Origin: Saxidomus purpurata
Taxonomy: Eukaryota; Mollusca; Bivalvia; Venerida; Veneridae
DNA: 64,000 bases
NCBI GenBank assembly: GCA_022818135.1
Contig: JAFMSR010000009.1
Span: 26,820,536 to 26,884,535, forward strand
Reading direction: 5' to 3'
Shown here: one piece after another, positions 24,263-37,427 of the stretch
Numbering within the stretch: position 1 is the stretch's first letter
Layout of the letters: each line of letters starts with the position of its first letter
Program-made: the position numbers and the translations under genes
The notes under the pieces: model-generated
What the model was told of the DNA's origin: nothing
Seen by the model: the letters and a program-made list of their open reading frames with translations, nothing else
Database searches by the model: none

Positions 24263-26739
24263 CCATTAGCAAGGTTTGTGAATGTGCTGGAAATTGTCTA
24301 TGTTGTTGAAATGGGGTACCTTAAATTTAGTAGTATTTTAAATCCGCATGATGATGGCCAAGATTGGTCTCGGTGCTACTTTCCTACTTGTTTCAAATGA
24401 ACCCCTTCAGCATCCTACTTTGCATTGTTAAGCGATAGTGTCGTGTGACATATGTTTTAATCCTCACTTCTGCCTAACATATTATTTAAGACGGATGCAT
24501 AATCATTAATAGTGTCTAATATAATGCTAAATCGTCCATATATATTCTTTGTTTTTCCTGTGACTTACTATCTATTTGGTGTCACAGAATGAAACCATTT
24601 GTGATGTCACAATTTAGACATGAGTGGCACAACTCTTTAAACATGAAGACATCCAAAAGAAAGTCAGCTCAGATAAAATTTACGTATCTCGATAAACCAC
24701 CATGCGTGTTGCCAGAAATACATGTGACATTTTCGAAAAGTTCAATCTTATCATCATGTAACTTGGATGATGGTCTTTGTGAAATAAACACCAGTTTTCT
24801 AAGGCAAATCAAACCTGTCTTGAGCAGCCATGATAGGGGGGGGGGGGGGGGGGGGGGGGGCATCAATGGTTGCCAGTTACTGACAGGTGGCTACAGTACT
24901 TGTGACTGGAGTTGGCCGCTTAGCACATGATTCAATTGTACAGTACCTAGCATATATTAAATTGCATATACCCACACGCCTTAATTGAAAATGTTTCTTG
25001 TAAGTATAAATGTCCCTATACAAATGAACTAAATTTCTATTGCATGACATACGGAAGTCGCATTTAGACGTAGTGAAACTGGTGAGCAGAGGAAAATACC
25101 TGGAGGAAACAAAAGCGGTTTTTGTTGACAAAAAGACCTTACTTATAGATGTTTCTATTATCTAAAAAGTTTCCACTATTTTTCACCCTGTTCGTCTTTA
25201 TTTACCGGATGGTCTTTATTTGGAGATGGTTTTTGTCATAGGTTCGACTGTACTAAAAGCGTTTTGATACCGATGAACATTATTCTTATGGTATGTTTTG
25301 TTCCACCATAACCATGGTAACGTCATTATACACATACAGTCCGACATCCCCAAACGACAATTCCCTAGAGCAACAACCTTCCTAAAGAGACACACAGTTT
25401 CTTTCCCGTTACTTCAGTTATACAAGTAAACGACCTCTCCAGAACAACACCTCTCTACAACAAACACAAGGGTGTTCACTAACATAAACATAAAATTGCA
25501 TTTCAACAAAAGGATGGGTACCCCGGTATGTCTTTAAAGTACCCTAAGAGCATCATTACAATCAACGAAGTTTCAAATGAACCATTCTTAAATTCAGCGT
25601 GCACCAGGATATGGAAAAAAGCCCATTAATTAACGTGAATCCCAGGGGTCACTGGCTGTATTTAAGTTTAAACTTGTTAACGTGCTTAATAAACCCGACG
25701 CCTTGTAATTTTACTTTCGTTAATTTTAATCTGGCTTGAATAATTACATACTTCACGCAACCCCTCGGACAAAATCGGAAATAATTGAGAATAACCGTCC
25801 ATCGAAGGGAACAGATCATCTCTCATTTTCCAGGGACCATCCTTCATGTTTTTAAACGAAGTTCAAGTATGGTGTAATATTGTTGTTGTCACTACCGTTA
25901 CTTTGTATTGTTGTTACTGAAGACTCTTGAACAAAGATAGACGTTTATTTGCAATGCGTATAAAGAGCTATGTCCCTTTCTGAAAATATTCACCCCACAC
26001 AATAGTAACAATGATTTCTTTTCAGCAACGCTTCACAAAAATGTTTTGCTCTGCTCTTTTCTGTACAAAGGCAAAACAACACACCCAGTTTATGTCTTCG
26101 CCTGTTTATTGATGAGTCTGTAAAGTTTCATGAATATAATAATTTTTTATCTACATTGGTGAGCTTATCTTTACTTTTTTGCTTCTACATGTACACAACT
26201 TGTGCATCGTGTTTGTATCTTACGGACGGACAAGTGCTCAAGTGTTTGCCTCTAAACGATGTAAAATATTACACAAAAAAGGATACAGTAGTTTTCTTTG
26301 TTGGACGTAACATTTTGTCGCAAAACTTCATCTGAAATTCAATCTGCTGTGGCTTTTTTTACCAGACATTCGTTTAGCTCTTTAGTTTCTTTACTTTATG
26401 ACCTTATTTAAAAAGCCATAAAATAATCATGGTTTTCATAAATCATTCAGTGCTTTACAAAACACAGTATTACTACCTAAGCGTAAAATTATTTTCCGAT
26501 AATCATTTCGTTTAATTTTTCGATTCGTAATGTTATGATCACCGGAAAGATCAAACGGTTTTAGATTATACCGCCATGATTTTATTACTCTTTAATCTTC
26601 GTAATTCGTAGGGACGCACAAAGTCATCCACTTATACGTTGAAAGGTCCGTTGATTTTGTATGAAAACTGACCAGAAAAATCTGTTATTGAAAAACTTAC
26701 GACTTTAGTAAGTTAATGAATGAACGGAAATGAAATTTC
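24263..26739. other. presumed Sp8/9 intron or upstream DNA
   Basis: No coding sequence recognised. A G-run of about 25 lies at 24836-24860 inside otherwise normal sequence. Blocks of conserved regulatory DNA are possible in a developmental gene intron but cannot be seen from one sequence. Confidence 0.4.
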
Positions 26740-27055
26740 ACTTTTAGATGTCCCGACTGCACAGCACTTGAATCTTTTTTTCTTCTGTAGATCTGTCGTA
26801 TCGTATTCTAGTTTTATCGCTGGAAAGGATTGTGCACATGACCAACGCCGCCAAAGGAAATGTGGAAGTATCCAAGTTCCAGAAGAATCCCTTGTTCTCC
26901 CGCGGCAGTGCTCGTTGCTCCGGTGCAAGGAGTCTCCGTTTAATTAATCTCGCCCGAAAATTAATGTCAGTGTTGGAATTGGGGGTCAAACTTGCGACCT
27001 CTGGATTGCTGGTTCAGCGCGTTACCACTGATCACATATCCACGCGTGCACAGTG
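26740..27055 (-). mobile_element. tRNA-headed SINE-like element
   Basis: On the minus strand, ATCAGTGGTAACGCGCTGAA then CCAGCAATCCAGAGGTCGCA and AGTTTGACCCCC resemble a tRNA with an A box, an anticodon arm and a diverged B box. The body continues to lower coordinates with ACTGCCGCGGGAGAACAAGG and GGCGGCGTTGGTCATGTGCA. Open frames on both strands across it are short and overlap each other. The far end is approximate. Confidence 0.5.
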
Positions 27056-29732
27056 CTTATAATTACGGTTTGCTTCTTGGTAAATACAAGTTCTTGTTCT
27101 AGTATTTTCTTGCCAAGCAGACGATGTGATAGTGTCGCTTTTCGTGACGTTTTGCACGATATTGTTGATATTTTTACGACTGTCAAAAGATTGCCATGGT
27201 CACAATAATTTAGATGTTCTAAAGTACTACTTTTAAAATGCTATAACTGAAATAATTCCGAGTTTCCGAACATGTATGCGAAAAATTAAAGACGCAACCA
27301 ATGAGAATCGACGTTACAACTGAAGTACATTTTCTAACGTACTCTATTTTCGACGTTACAACTGAATTAGGTACGTAAGGCAATAATTGTATCATGACGT
27401 TGTGTTGTGCATTTAGTTATGCTTTATTTAAAATTTATTCGTATAAAATTATCTTAATTCCTATTGCATTTGAAGGCAGAAAATACTGCAATGTGTTTTC
27501 GACTCGGAAACTCTGAACAATTTATCCGTCAGTGGATAGACGTGACGACGGTTATTCGGTCGGAGCCTGATTTGCAGAAAACGTCTAAGATTTCTTTGCG
27601 CGTATTGTAACTACAAAATGTACCAATAATCTTACCGAGTTAGTTCCCTTTATTTAACTTTAATACGCACAAATGCAGTTTAATCCGTGTATTCTTTCAA
27701 AAATAAGAAAACATTCTCTCTGCTTGTTATAATTGTGTGAAGGAGATAGGATTTAAAGTTTTGATTCTTTAATGTTTCAGTAAGTATTCATATGAATTTG
27801 ATTAATATCGGGTTACCAAATATTGCATCAAACTTCAGTGAATGAATCAAGCATAAATATAATTACCCGCATACAGGACAGATACCCGTGTGTCAAACTA
27901 ATGTTTCATGATCTTTGGTTGCTAACGTTTGCAGTATAGTCTGTATTGTTTTGCGGTAACCTATTGAAATCCTATTGTGAAAAAGCAAATATTCTTTATT
28001 TAACAAAATCGTTTGGATAACTGGCTCTACAGTTAAGAGAAAATGTTTAACAGCACGCGCTTGTTAAATAATGCAGAATACAGGGAAATTTGCGGGCTGA
28101 AAAGTTTCTGGTAAACTTATAATTGAGCTTGTATTTTTTATTTTAAAAGAAACCAACGAATATTACCAAAATTAGATTTGCCACGAGTAACATCCAAAGT
28201 GATCATGGACGTTTTACAATGTCCTTGAATCCCAGTAGGTCTTGATTTAAAAAGTATACTATACGTGAGTAGGAGTTTAATCTGGCCCTCGATTTGGTGT
28301 GTGTGTGTGTGTGTATGTATGTGAAAAGCGACTCAAAAAGACAAAAACAAAAATGGTAACACATAAAACATAAAAATAAGCAGTTAACATATACATAAAA
28401 ACACCTAATAATATTCTTAAATCGGATTAAAAAAATAGTAGTCACAGAATCTACAAACCAGACAGTAAAGTAATTATGTTACACATAATACGTGTGAGAA
28501 TGGTAGTTGGAGAGTGATTCAACTTTGTTTTACATAAAAAAATAACAATTATGTATAAGTAAAAGACGAAGGAGAAGAATCTAATCAGACAGTATTGTCT
28601 TTCATTCTCATTCTTTTTCTCTGTGTACAATTATGTATCTGTTAATCTGTATGTACAATTGTGTTTATTTGGGAATAAAATATGTTTAAACTAAGTAAAA
28701 CACGGGTAGAGTTTAGTGAAGGAAACTGCTAAATTATAACAAAAAGAACCTTTCCTGACACCTAGCGGAATATCTAAAAGTGCAGATCTACACTGGGTGC
28801 AAGGGCAGACTCATATTTCACCAGCATGGTAAGGGTTTCGGTCGCTCATATGGAACTCAAAATTGGTACAAGACTCATTAATTATCGTTTAATTTTATTG
28901 TTCTGTTCTGTTCTATGCACATATGTCTGCTTAACTTATTTTATTTTAAAACTTAAGCTCGTCCATAAGATCCCGATTTCATTTAAAAAATACTTTCAGT
29001 GAAAAGGGAACTACATCCAGTTTTTGCAGAAAACAACATTTTCATAAGTACTAAAACAGATGTGAAAAATTTATGCATTTGTCAACAGTCTTTTCAAAAA
29101 TGGACACGATGGATGAAGCTGTTCTAAATTTAAATCGGTCGTAAAGCATCTTTGAGGCTTCAATTGTATTATAAAGACTTAATATATAACAATTGTAACT
29201 ATGTACATGTATTAAGAAGAGCGAAAAAACGCCTTAAAATCCCCTTAAAGTAAATTAAAATATTAAACAACTTTTTCTCCATATAAGTAAGGTCTTTAAG
29301 ACCGGTTAAAGTTTCGATTTTCAGGTTTCTGCATGGCAGTTGTTGAATTATCTTATGTTTTTAAGTAACTGCATATGACGTACGTAGCAACCCACGCTGG
29401 TAGTTATAGAGAAAACGTTATTTCAAGAGAAGTACAGAGAAATGTCTAGTTTTATATGCATTTGAGTAATTCATATACATGTACAAGATATTAAAAGTAT
29501 TATGTCAAAGAAGACTAGATTTATTTCGAGGCATGCTAAAATTATAGCTTACAATGAAATTATTTTATTTAATAAGCATATATACGTATGTATACCTGTG
29601 ATATATTAAATAATATTAACCTACTGTTTATGTGTCTGGTCTTAAAAATATCCGAAGAAAATGAAATTTACTGGTTGCAACAAACCACACTTAACGGTTT
29701 TTGTCGGTTCTTTTGAAATTGTGTATGGTAAA
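27056..29732. other. AT-rich DNA with a (GT)n microsatellite, no gene seen
   Basis: A GT-repeat of about 10 copies followed by GTATGTATGTG lies at 28297-28322. No coding or RNA features are recognised in the remainder. Confidence 0.5.
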
Positions 29733-29741
29733 ATAAACAAA

Positions 29742-29796
<55 letters not shown>

Positions 29797-29797
29797 C
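29733..29797. repeat. (AAAT)n microsatellite
   Basis: About 14-16 consecutive AAAT units from AATAAACAAATAAATAAAT onward. On the minus strand this yields an artefactual Leu-Phe-Ile-Tyr frame. Confidence 0.95.
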
Positions 29798-32090
29798 TGA
29801 ATAAAAATATAAAACAAGCAAAATAGAGAATCAGTGTTTATGTTGTTTTTTTTCAACTGAGAGTTACTATTTTCATGAAAATTAAATTCCGTGACATCAA
29901 TATTGAAATAAGACATTTTCTTTACACATGAGCAAGACCACAGGATGTAATTTCGTGCTCAACGGAAATACGAGAAACGAACAGTGTAGGTATTTAAAAA
30001 GGTTGAGACGAAAGACATGAAGGAGTTGCTGTCTTAATCAGGCTTTAAGCTAGCACATTGCACCAGCTACATTCACATATTATGTTCTCATACACTGGAA
30101 ATGCACATAAAACTCGTGCATTCCATAAACCCATCGCCGCCTCGTTTCCCATAAATTCTAATTAATTCCATAATTAAGCTCCTCAACACCTAACTCACAG
30201 TAAAAACATCATAAAGATAGGTAATTTGGCAGTCAGTCTGTTTCGCATTACGTTGTTCTACCAAGGCAGCCCATCTTAATTTGTTACCCCTTCTTCGCGA
30301 AACTTTTTGCATCGAGATATTTAAAAGCACCGGCACATAAACGCCCCTTTTCCTCTACAAACGGGTTTATTACACACAAAAATTCGTTTCCTTCGTTGAT
30401 TAAACGTCGTGGAACAAACAGCTTACATTCTCTTTAATTATGATTTCATTTTCGTATTACTTTTAGGTGATGTAGCACTAATGATATTATGGAAGACCAG
30501 GACCAGAGTTATTTTTGGTTATTTTTGTCGTTTTAGTACGAAAAATAAATAAATCTCTTACCCCAACCAAAGCGGCGACTCCGGTCATTTTATTTCCACG
30601 GACTAATTTTCAAACATCCTATCTCCTTCACTGTCCAAAATTCAAGAGTGTACATTTCACCTTGTTTGGATTAAAACGATTTTATACGCAAGAATTCGAT
30701 AAAATCGCATCCTCAATACAAAGGGGGAAGTTGAATGAATATGGGGGCGTAACCCAGCCATAATAGAAGGCGTTCAGGGCGGAGTCAGACCGCATTGAAT
30801 GTGTCTTCATCACGGATTGGTTTAAAATTATAGTTTTCGGAAAGACGGTTTTGCAACGTGATGTTTTATAAAGGCTATATCATTTAGGCGAAACTGGGCG
30901 TCGCGGGGTGTGTTCCTGGTCAAAACCTAGCTGAAAGAGCTTGTCAAAGATACAATCGGCAGAATTGTAGTTGCACACCAATTCGGTGAGATTTAAACAT
31001 CGATAAAAACCGTTAATGAATAAAAACGATTAATTTAACACGAGTTTGAAATTATTAGACTTGATTACATTCTGATATCGGCGCAAATCTGAAATACTTA
31101 TAATTAGATTATGAACACATCAGTTGATGGTAACTGATAACTGAAAAACTGCATTCTTGCTTGTCGCAACATAGAAAATTATATTTAATAAACTGCGCAC
31201 TATACAGACTTGTTAATAGTTTTGTGTTAAGGTTTTCAGGAATTTTCTAAAATAATTTCAATAAAGCGTTTTTAAATAAGAAGATAATTTTCTGAGAGTC
31301 GCATCTAAATTGTAACACAGCAATCCTATATTCCTAGAGAGTTTAGACATTTTGCAAGCCACGATGGGAAGAGTATCCTGTTGAAAAGGCGTATTAATTC
31401 AGTATGCTTTAAAACACACAAATGGAGATATATATACACTTCAGTAGCCACAATCCCCAAGTATCATAAACATTTTCGCTTTTAAAGATTTAATAAACTA
31501 TTACTTTGATTGGACAGTTGTCATTTCTTCCATGTTTTCACACGTGTGTCTATATATACATGCCCCTCTGATTGCCATTTAAAAAAATGTTGCCTGTTTG
31601 AAACTGAAAGATCTTATACAATACTGACTGAAGCAATGCAAGCCACGTATCCAGTTTTCAAATTATAAAGCGAAAAAAAATGACAATTTGATTGGCAAAT
31701 CTCTAGGGACAACTTAGTGCTCACAAAAGACAGTTGACCTGTTGTACCGAACTAACTCATTTATAATTTGTACGTGTGTGTGCACGTGAGTTTGTGCATC
31801 TGTGACTGCGACGTGTTATGAAGAAGGGAAACAAAATTATTGACGTTATTTACAAATCCCTTCACACTGTATAACACGTTTTATGACATTACCATGGAAA
31901 CTAATTATCTGTAGTTAAAATAAATATTTCGTGATATCAGTTACGACATCCAAGCCCAACTGTGCGAAAACCGACGTAAGTACGTTTAGTCATCATTGTG
32001 AAACTGTTATCACTGTGATGGAACAATGGGTTCGAGCCTTCCTACTGTTACCACTTCTCATTGACAGTTTCTTACAAAGACTTTACACCA
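29798..32090. other. unique-looking DNA, no gene seen
   Basis: Moderately AT-rich. The longest frame (30515-30763, plus, 82 codons) has no recognised domain. Less AT-rich patches near 30780-30930 could be regulatory, but nothing specific supports this. Confidence 0.4.
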
Positions 32091-32195
32091 AAGAAAAAAA
32101 CTCCCCGGGGGGAAAAAAAAAACAAAAGGGGGGGGGGGGGGCCGGGCCCCCGGCCGCCCCCCCCCGGCCCCCCCGGGGGCCCCCCCCCCCCCTAG
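32091..32195. repeat. G/C and A homopolymer block (likely artefact)
   Basis: Runs of A, G and C alternate (about 14 G, then several C-runs of 6 to 13) with no unit structure. Flanks are ordinary sequence. This resembles unresolved consensus more than genuine DNA. Confidence 0.75.
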
Positions 32196-32367
32196 GGTTC
32201 TAGTACTGGTTATTTCCAGGAACCGATGGTTAGAAAAGCTGACAGTCTATAAAATAACTGACATACGGTTGAAACGGGGGCTAAACCCCGAGAAACGAAA
32301 CGGCACGGATCCGCAACGATCGCAGTCCTAGCGATTATTTTCGCACAGCGCGTCTCAGATGTCTTAC

Positions 32368-32385
32368 TTGCCTTGACTCAGACAT
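32368..32385 (-). CDS. speculative first coding exon of Sp8/9
   Basis: On the minus strand ATG TCT GAG TCA AGG CAA is followed by GTAAGAC, a good donor (GT at 32367-32366). Phase 0 fits the phase 0 start of the exon at 24243, giving MSESRQ joined to DIHHPLGG. It lies in one of the few patches of moderate GC with several CpGs (32260-32390). The intron would be about 8.1 kb. Such short ATG-plus-donor combinations also occur by chance, so this is only a lead. Confidence 0.15.
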
Positions 32386-32689
32386 AATGCGCAAAAGAAC
32401 CTCTTTAAAGTGATTATAAAACCAGCTTTCAAGGTAAGAAGGACAATTATTTTAATTACATTTACTTTCCGCACTGAATGATTAAAATTGTCTTTCTGGA
32501 AGGAAATTTTCAAATTAGCCTATTATTACCTTATAAACGCGATAACATTTTCCGAGAGATATTACGAAATAACGACATAAATAAAGGAAATATTATTGCG
32601 ATGTTTCAAAGGAATATATTCAGGAAGTGGGAAACTCCGACTTTTTCACTGAGTGTTTTAGGACGTACAGGAAGTTTTGTCCCCGTAGC

Positions 32690-32890
32690 CCATGAAGTTA
32701 GCCCTGCAGCCCCTGGCAACCCCATATCCCCTGGCAACCCAGCAGCCCCTGGTAACCACACATCCCGTTAGTCCTGCAAGCTATGGTATCCCCACAATCC
32801 CAGGTAACCCCGTGCAGTCCCTGCGTTACCAGGGGTTGCGGGGCTAAGTTCACGGGCTGCAGAGTTACCAGGGGCACTGGGGTTACCTGG
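32690..32890. repeat. short CCCCTGGCAACC-type repeats with inverted copies
   Basis: Four or five forward copies of CCCCTGG(C/T)AACCCC-like units (32709-32810) are followed by inverted copies GTTACCAGGGG (32825, 32868 and near 32882). The block can fold into an extended hairpin. Confidence 0.7.
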
Positions 32891-33434
32891 CACTGGGCGG
32901 GCGTGATTTTCGGTGCTTTCTCTGCAGTATTGTGTAAAAACAGTTCTCGGTATTGACCTTGAGAAAGGTTTTGATACTACGAATGTATCTAAAAATATAC
33001 TTTGTAAACATATGATCTAAGCTATAAAGATTCGAAATAAGAGTGTTTAGACGTTGTAGAATATAAGTTGTTTCTTTACTTTTACTCTTTAAAATCTGAA
33101 AAAAAACCTTTAGTTTCAATGAAATGAAAGTGTAGGTTCTATGACAAATAAATAACTAAATGAATCAATAAAGATGAAAAGTCAGATGGGATTACAGTTT
33201 TAAGCTTTCAGTTTCTCAAAAAAGAAGAAAATTAGGCCCCACTATTTAGAGTATGTATTGCATTTAATATATAATTTGGAATAAGAGAGTACACTCTTTA
33301 AGAAAATCTCTTCTTTTACCATTGCTAACACATCTTTTAAAGACTTTGCATGACTAGGACCACCAACATTCAAAAACATTCTGTAGTTAATAAATATAGA
33401 TGTAGATGTATAATGTAGTTGTTTATGTTAAATA
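32891..33434. other. unique left flank of the 56 bp array
   Basis: No gene recognised. Part of this flank (about 33140-33420) reappears in altered form inside the array at 34550-34930. Confidence 0.6.
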
Positions 33435-36400
33435 TCTTTTATGCCTTTTGTGTAGTGTTGCCTTGGTATAAAATGTAATATGTTTGAGGCAGCAATTGTT
33501 CCTAGTGAAGTTTTGCCATTGTATAAAATGTAGGGTGTTTGAGGCAGCAATTGTTCCAAGTGTAGTTTTGCCTTTGTATAAAATGTAAGGTGTTTGAGGC
33601 AGCATTTGATCCCTGGTGTAGTTTTGCCTTTGTATAAAATGTAGGGTGTTTGATGCAGCAATTGTTCCCTGGTGTAGTTTTGCCTTTGTATAGAATGTAG
33701 GGTGTTTGATGCAGCAATTGTTCCTGGTGTAGCCCAGCAGCCCTTGTTGTTTGGGGTGTTTGAGGCAGCATTTGTTCCTGCTGGTGTAGTTTTGCCTTTG
33801 TATAAAATGTAAGGTGTTTGAGGCGCATTTGTTCCCTGGTGTAGTTTTGCCTTTGTATAAAATGTAGGGTGTTTGATGCAGCATTTGTTCCCTGGTGTAG
33901 TTTTGCCTTTGTATAAAATGTAGGGTGTTTGATGCAGCATTTGTTCCCTGGTGTAGTTTTGCCTTTATATAACATGTAGGGTGTTTGAGGCAGCATTTGT
34001 TCCCTGGTGTTGTTTTGCCTTTGTATAAAATGTAGGGTGTTTGATGCAGCAATTGTTCCTGGTGTAGCTTTGCCTTTGTATAGAATGTAGGGTGTTTGAG
34101 GCAGCATTTGTTCCCTGGTGTAGTTTTGCCACTGTATAAAATGTAAGGTGTTTGAGGCAGCATTTGGTCCCTGGTGTAGTTTTGCCTTTGTATAAAATGT
34201 AGGGTGTTTGATGCAGCATTTGTTCCCTGGTGTAGTTTTGCCTTTATATAACATGTAGGGTGTTTGAGGCAGCATTTGTTCCCTGGTGTTGTTTTGCCTT
34301 TGTATAAAATGTAGGGTGTTTGATGCAGCATTTGTTCCCTGGTGTAGTCTTGCCTTTATATAACATGTAGGGTGTTTGAGGCAGCATTTGTTCCCTGGTG
34401 TTGTTTTGCCTTTGTATAAAATGTAGGGTGTTTGATGCAGCAATTGTTCCTGGTGTAGCTTTGCCTTTGTATAGAATGTAGGGTGTTTGAGGCAGCATTT
34501 GTTCCCTGGTGTAGTTTTGCCATTGTATAAAATGTAAGGTGTTTGAGCCGGTCTCTAGTTTTGCCAATAAATACTAATGATAAATGATGAAGTCCCTTAG
34601 TTTTGCCTTTGTATAAAATGTAAGGTGTTTGAGGCAGCATTTGTGGTCCCTGGGGTAGTTTTCCTTGCAAAAATGTAAGGTGTTTGAGGCCCCACTATTT
34701 AGTGTATGTTTTGCCTTGTATAATATATAAGGTGTTTGAATAAGCAATTGTTCCCTCTTTAAGAAATCTCTGTCTTTTACCATTTGCTAACAATCTTTTA
34801 AAGACTTTGCATTGAAGGACCACCAACATTCAAACATTCTGGTTGTTTAGCCTTTGAATAAAATTAAGGTGTTTGATGTAGCATTGTTCCCTGGTGTAGT
34901 TGTTTATGTATAAATGGAGGGTGTTTTATGCTTTGTTCCTTGTGTAGTTTTGCCTTTGTATAAAATGTAAGGTGTTTGAGGCAGCAATTGTTCCCTAGTG
35001 TAGTTTTGCCTTTGTATAAAATGTAGGGTGTTTGAGGCAGCAATTGTTCCATGTGTTAGGTTTTGCCTTTGTATAAAATGTAAGGTGTTTGAGGCAGCAT
35101 TTGTTCCCTGGTGTAGTTTTGCCTTTGTATAAAATGTAGGGTGTTTAGCGCAATTGTTCCCGGTGTAGTTTGCCTTTGTGTGTAGGGTGTTTGAGGCAGC
35201 ATTTGTTCCCTGGTGTAGCTTTGCCTTTGTATAAAATGTAGGGTGTTTGATGCAGCAATTGTTCCCTGGTGTAGTTTTGCCTTTGTATAGAATGTAGGGT
35301 GTTTGATGCAGCAATTGTTCCTGGTGTAGCTTTGCCTTTGTATAGAATGTAGGGTGTTTGAGGCAGCATTTGTTCCCTGGTGTAGTTTTGCCTTTGTATT
35401 AAATGTAAGGTGTTTGAGGCAGCATTTGTTCCCTGGTGTAGTTTTGCCTTTGTATAAAATGTAGGGTGTTTGATGCAGCAATTGTTCCTGGTGTAGCTTT
35501 GCCTTTGTATAGATGTAGGGGTTTGTTGCCTTTGTTCCCTAGTATGTTTTGCCCTGTATAATGAGGTGTTTGATGAAGCAATTGTTCCTGGTGTAGCTTT
35601 GCCTTTGTATAGAATGTAGGGTGTTTGAGGCAGCTGTGTTCCCTGGTGTAGTTTTGCCTTTGTATAGAATGTAAGGTGTTTGAGGCAGCATTTGTTCCCT
35701 TGTGTAGTTTTGCCTTTGTATAAAATGTAGGGTGTTTGATGCAGCATTTGTTCCCTGCTGTAGTTTTGCCTTTATATAACATGTAGGGTGTTTGAGGCAG
35801 CATTTGTTCCCTGATGTAGTTTTAGCTTTGTATAAAATGTAGGGTGTTTGATGCAGCAATTGTTCCTGGTGTAGCTTTGCCTTTGTATAAAATGTAAGGT
35901 GTTTGATGCAGCATTTGTTCCCTGGTGTAGTTTTGCCTTTGTATAAAATGTAAGGTGTTTGATGCAGCATTTGTTCCCTGGTGTAGTTTTGCCTTTGTAT
36001 AAAATGTAAGGTGTTTGAGGCAGCATTTGTTCCCTGGTGTAGTTTTGCCTTTGTATAAAATGTAGGGTGTTTGAGGCAGCAATTGTTCCCAGGTGTAGTT
36101 TTGCCTTTGTGTAAAATGTAGGGTGTTTGATGCAGCAATTGTTCCCTGGTGTAGTTTTGCCTTTGTATAAAATGTAAGGTGTTTGAGGCAGCATTTGTTC
36201 CTTGTTTTTTTTTTTGCCTTTGTATAAAATGTAAGGGTGTTTGATGCAGCAATTGTTCCCAGGTGTAGTTTTGCCTTTGTATAAAATGTAGGGTGTTTGA
36301 GGCACATTGCACCGAATTGTTCCTTGTATAAAATGTAAGGTGTGACAGCTTTGTCCCTTGTGTTTTCTTGTATAGAATGTAGGGTGTTTGAGGCAGCATT

Positions 36401-37130
36401 TGTTCCCTGGTGTAGTTTTGCCTTTGTATAATATGTAGGGTGTTTGAGGCAGCACTTGTTCCCTGGTGTAGTTTTGCCTTTGTATAAAATGTAGGGTGTT
36501 TGATGCAGCATTTGTTCCCTGGTGTAGTTTGGCCTTTATATAACATGTAGGGTGTTTGAGGCAGCAATTGTTCCCTGGTGTAGTTTTGCCTTTGTATAAA
36601 ATGTAGGGTGTTTGATGCAGCAATTGTTCCCTGGTGTAGTTTTGCCTTTGTATAGAATGTAGGGTGTTTGAGGCAGCATTTGTTCCCTGGTGTAGCTTTG
36701 CCTTTTAAAAAAAAATAGGGTGTTTGATCGCAATGGTTCCATGGTGTAGTTTTGCCTTTGTATAACATGTAGGGTGTTTGAGGCAGCATTTGTTCCCTGG
36801 TGTAGCTTTGCCTTTGTATGAAATGTAGGGTGTTTGATGCAGCAATTGTTCCCGGTGTAGCTTTGCCTTTGTATAAAATGTAGGGTGTTTGAGGCAGCAT
36901 TTGTTCCCTGGTGTAGCTTTGCCTTTGTATAAAATGTAGGGTGTTTGATTCAGCATTTGTTCCCTGGTGTAGTTTTGCCTTTGTATAAAATACAGTGTGT
37001 TTGAGGTAGCATTTGTTCCATGGTGTAGTTTTGCCTTTGTATAAAATGTAAGATGTTTGAGGCAGCATTTGTTCCCTGGTGTAGTTTTGCCTTTGTATAA
37101 AATGTAGGATGTTTGAGGCAGCAATTGTTC
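33435..37130 (-). repeat. large 56 bp minisatellite array, about 65 copies
   Basis: Unit, plus strand: GTTTGATGCAGCATTTGTTC then CCTGGTGTAGTTTTGCCTTT then GTATAAAATGTAGGGT. Variants alternate at fixed positions (GAGG/GATG, CATTTG/CAATTG, AGGG/AAGG). Because 56 is not a multiple of three and the minus strand of the unit has no stop in any frame, all three minus frames stay open for hundreds of codons, the longest 509. These encode a 56-residue super-repeat with motifs such as TPYILYKGKTTPGNKCC. Local higher-order duplications are visible, for example around 34005-34260 against 34290-34510. No promoter, signal peptide or domain supports a gene. Confidence 0.93.
34550..34930. other. hybrid segment: array unit merged with left-flank sequence
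   Basis: Phrases from the unique flank (GGCCCCACTATTTAG at 33234, AAATCTC.TCTTTTACCAT at 33304, TTTTAAAGACTTTGCAT and GGACCACCAACATTCAAA at 33334-33372) recur in the same order at 34688-34835. They are interleaved with array phrases (TTTTGCCTTGTATAA, GGTGTTTGAATAAGCAATTG). See the finding on a probable assembly chimera. Confidence 0.7.
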
Positions 37131-37352
37131 TTTGATTTAGTGATCATTTGAGGAAAAAAAATTCTGAAGAAAAATTCATCAAATTATAACAACAGGTATA
37201 TCTATTTAGTTTTCAAAATGAATAAATAAATAAATAGATAAATCAATAGATAGATTCTAAATAAATAAGAATATAAATATCTAAATTAACTTGAGTTTAT
37301 GAATTTATTTCTGTCTCATCCATTTACATATTAATTACATAACTATGAATTT
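37131..37352. other. right flank of the array, AAAT-rich
   Basis: AT-rich flank with irregular AAATAAATAAATAGATA repeats at 37219-37270. No gene. Confidence 0.6.
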
Positions 37353-37353
37353 C

Positions 37354-37427
<74 letters not shown>
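37353..37427. repeat. (GATT)n microsatellite
   Basis: About 18 uninterrupted GATT units. Confidence 0.97.

Noticed and set aside
33423..37147. Many minus-strand open frames of 62-509 codons as a repetitive protein gene
   Set aside because: All lie within the 56 bp array and exist in all three frames at once. No signal peptide, promoter, splice site or non-repeat domain supports translation.
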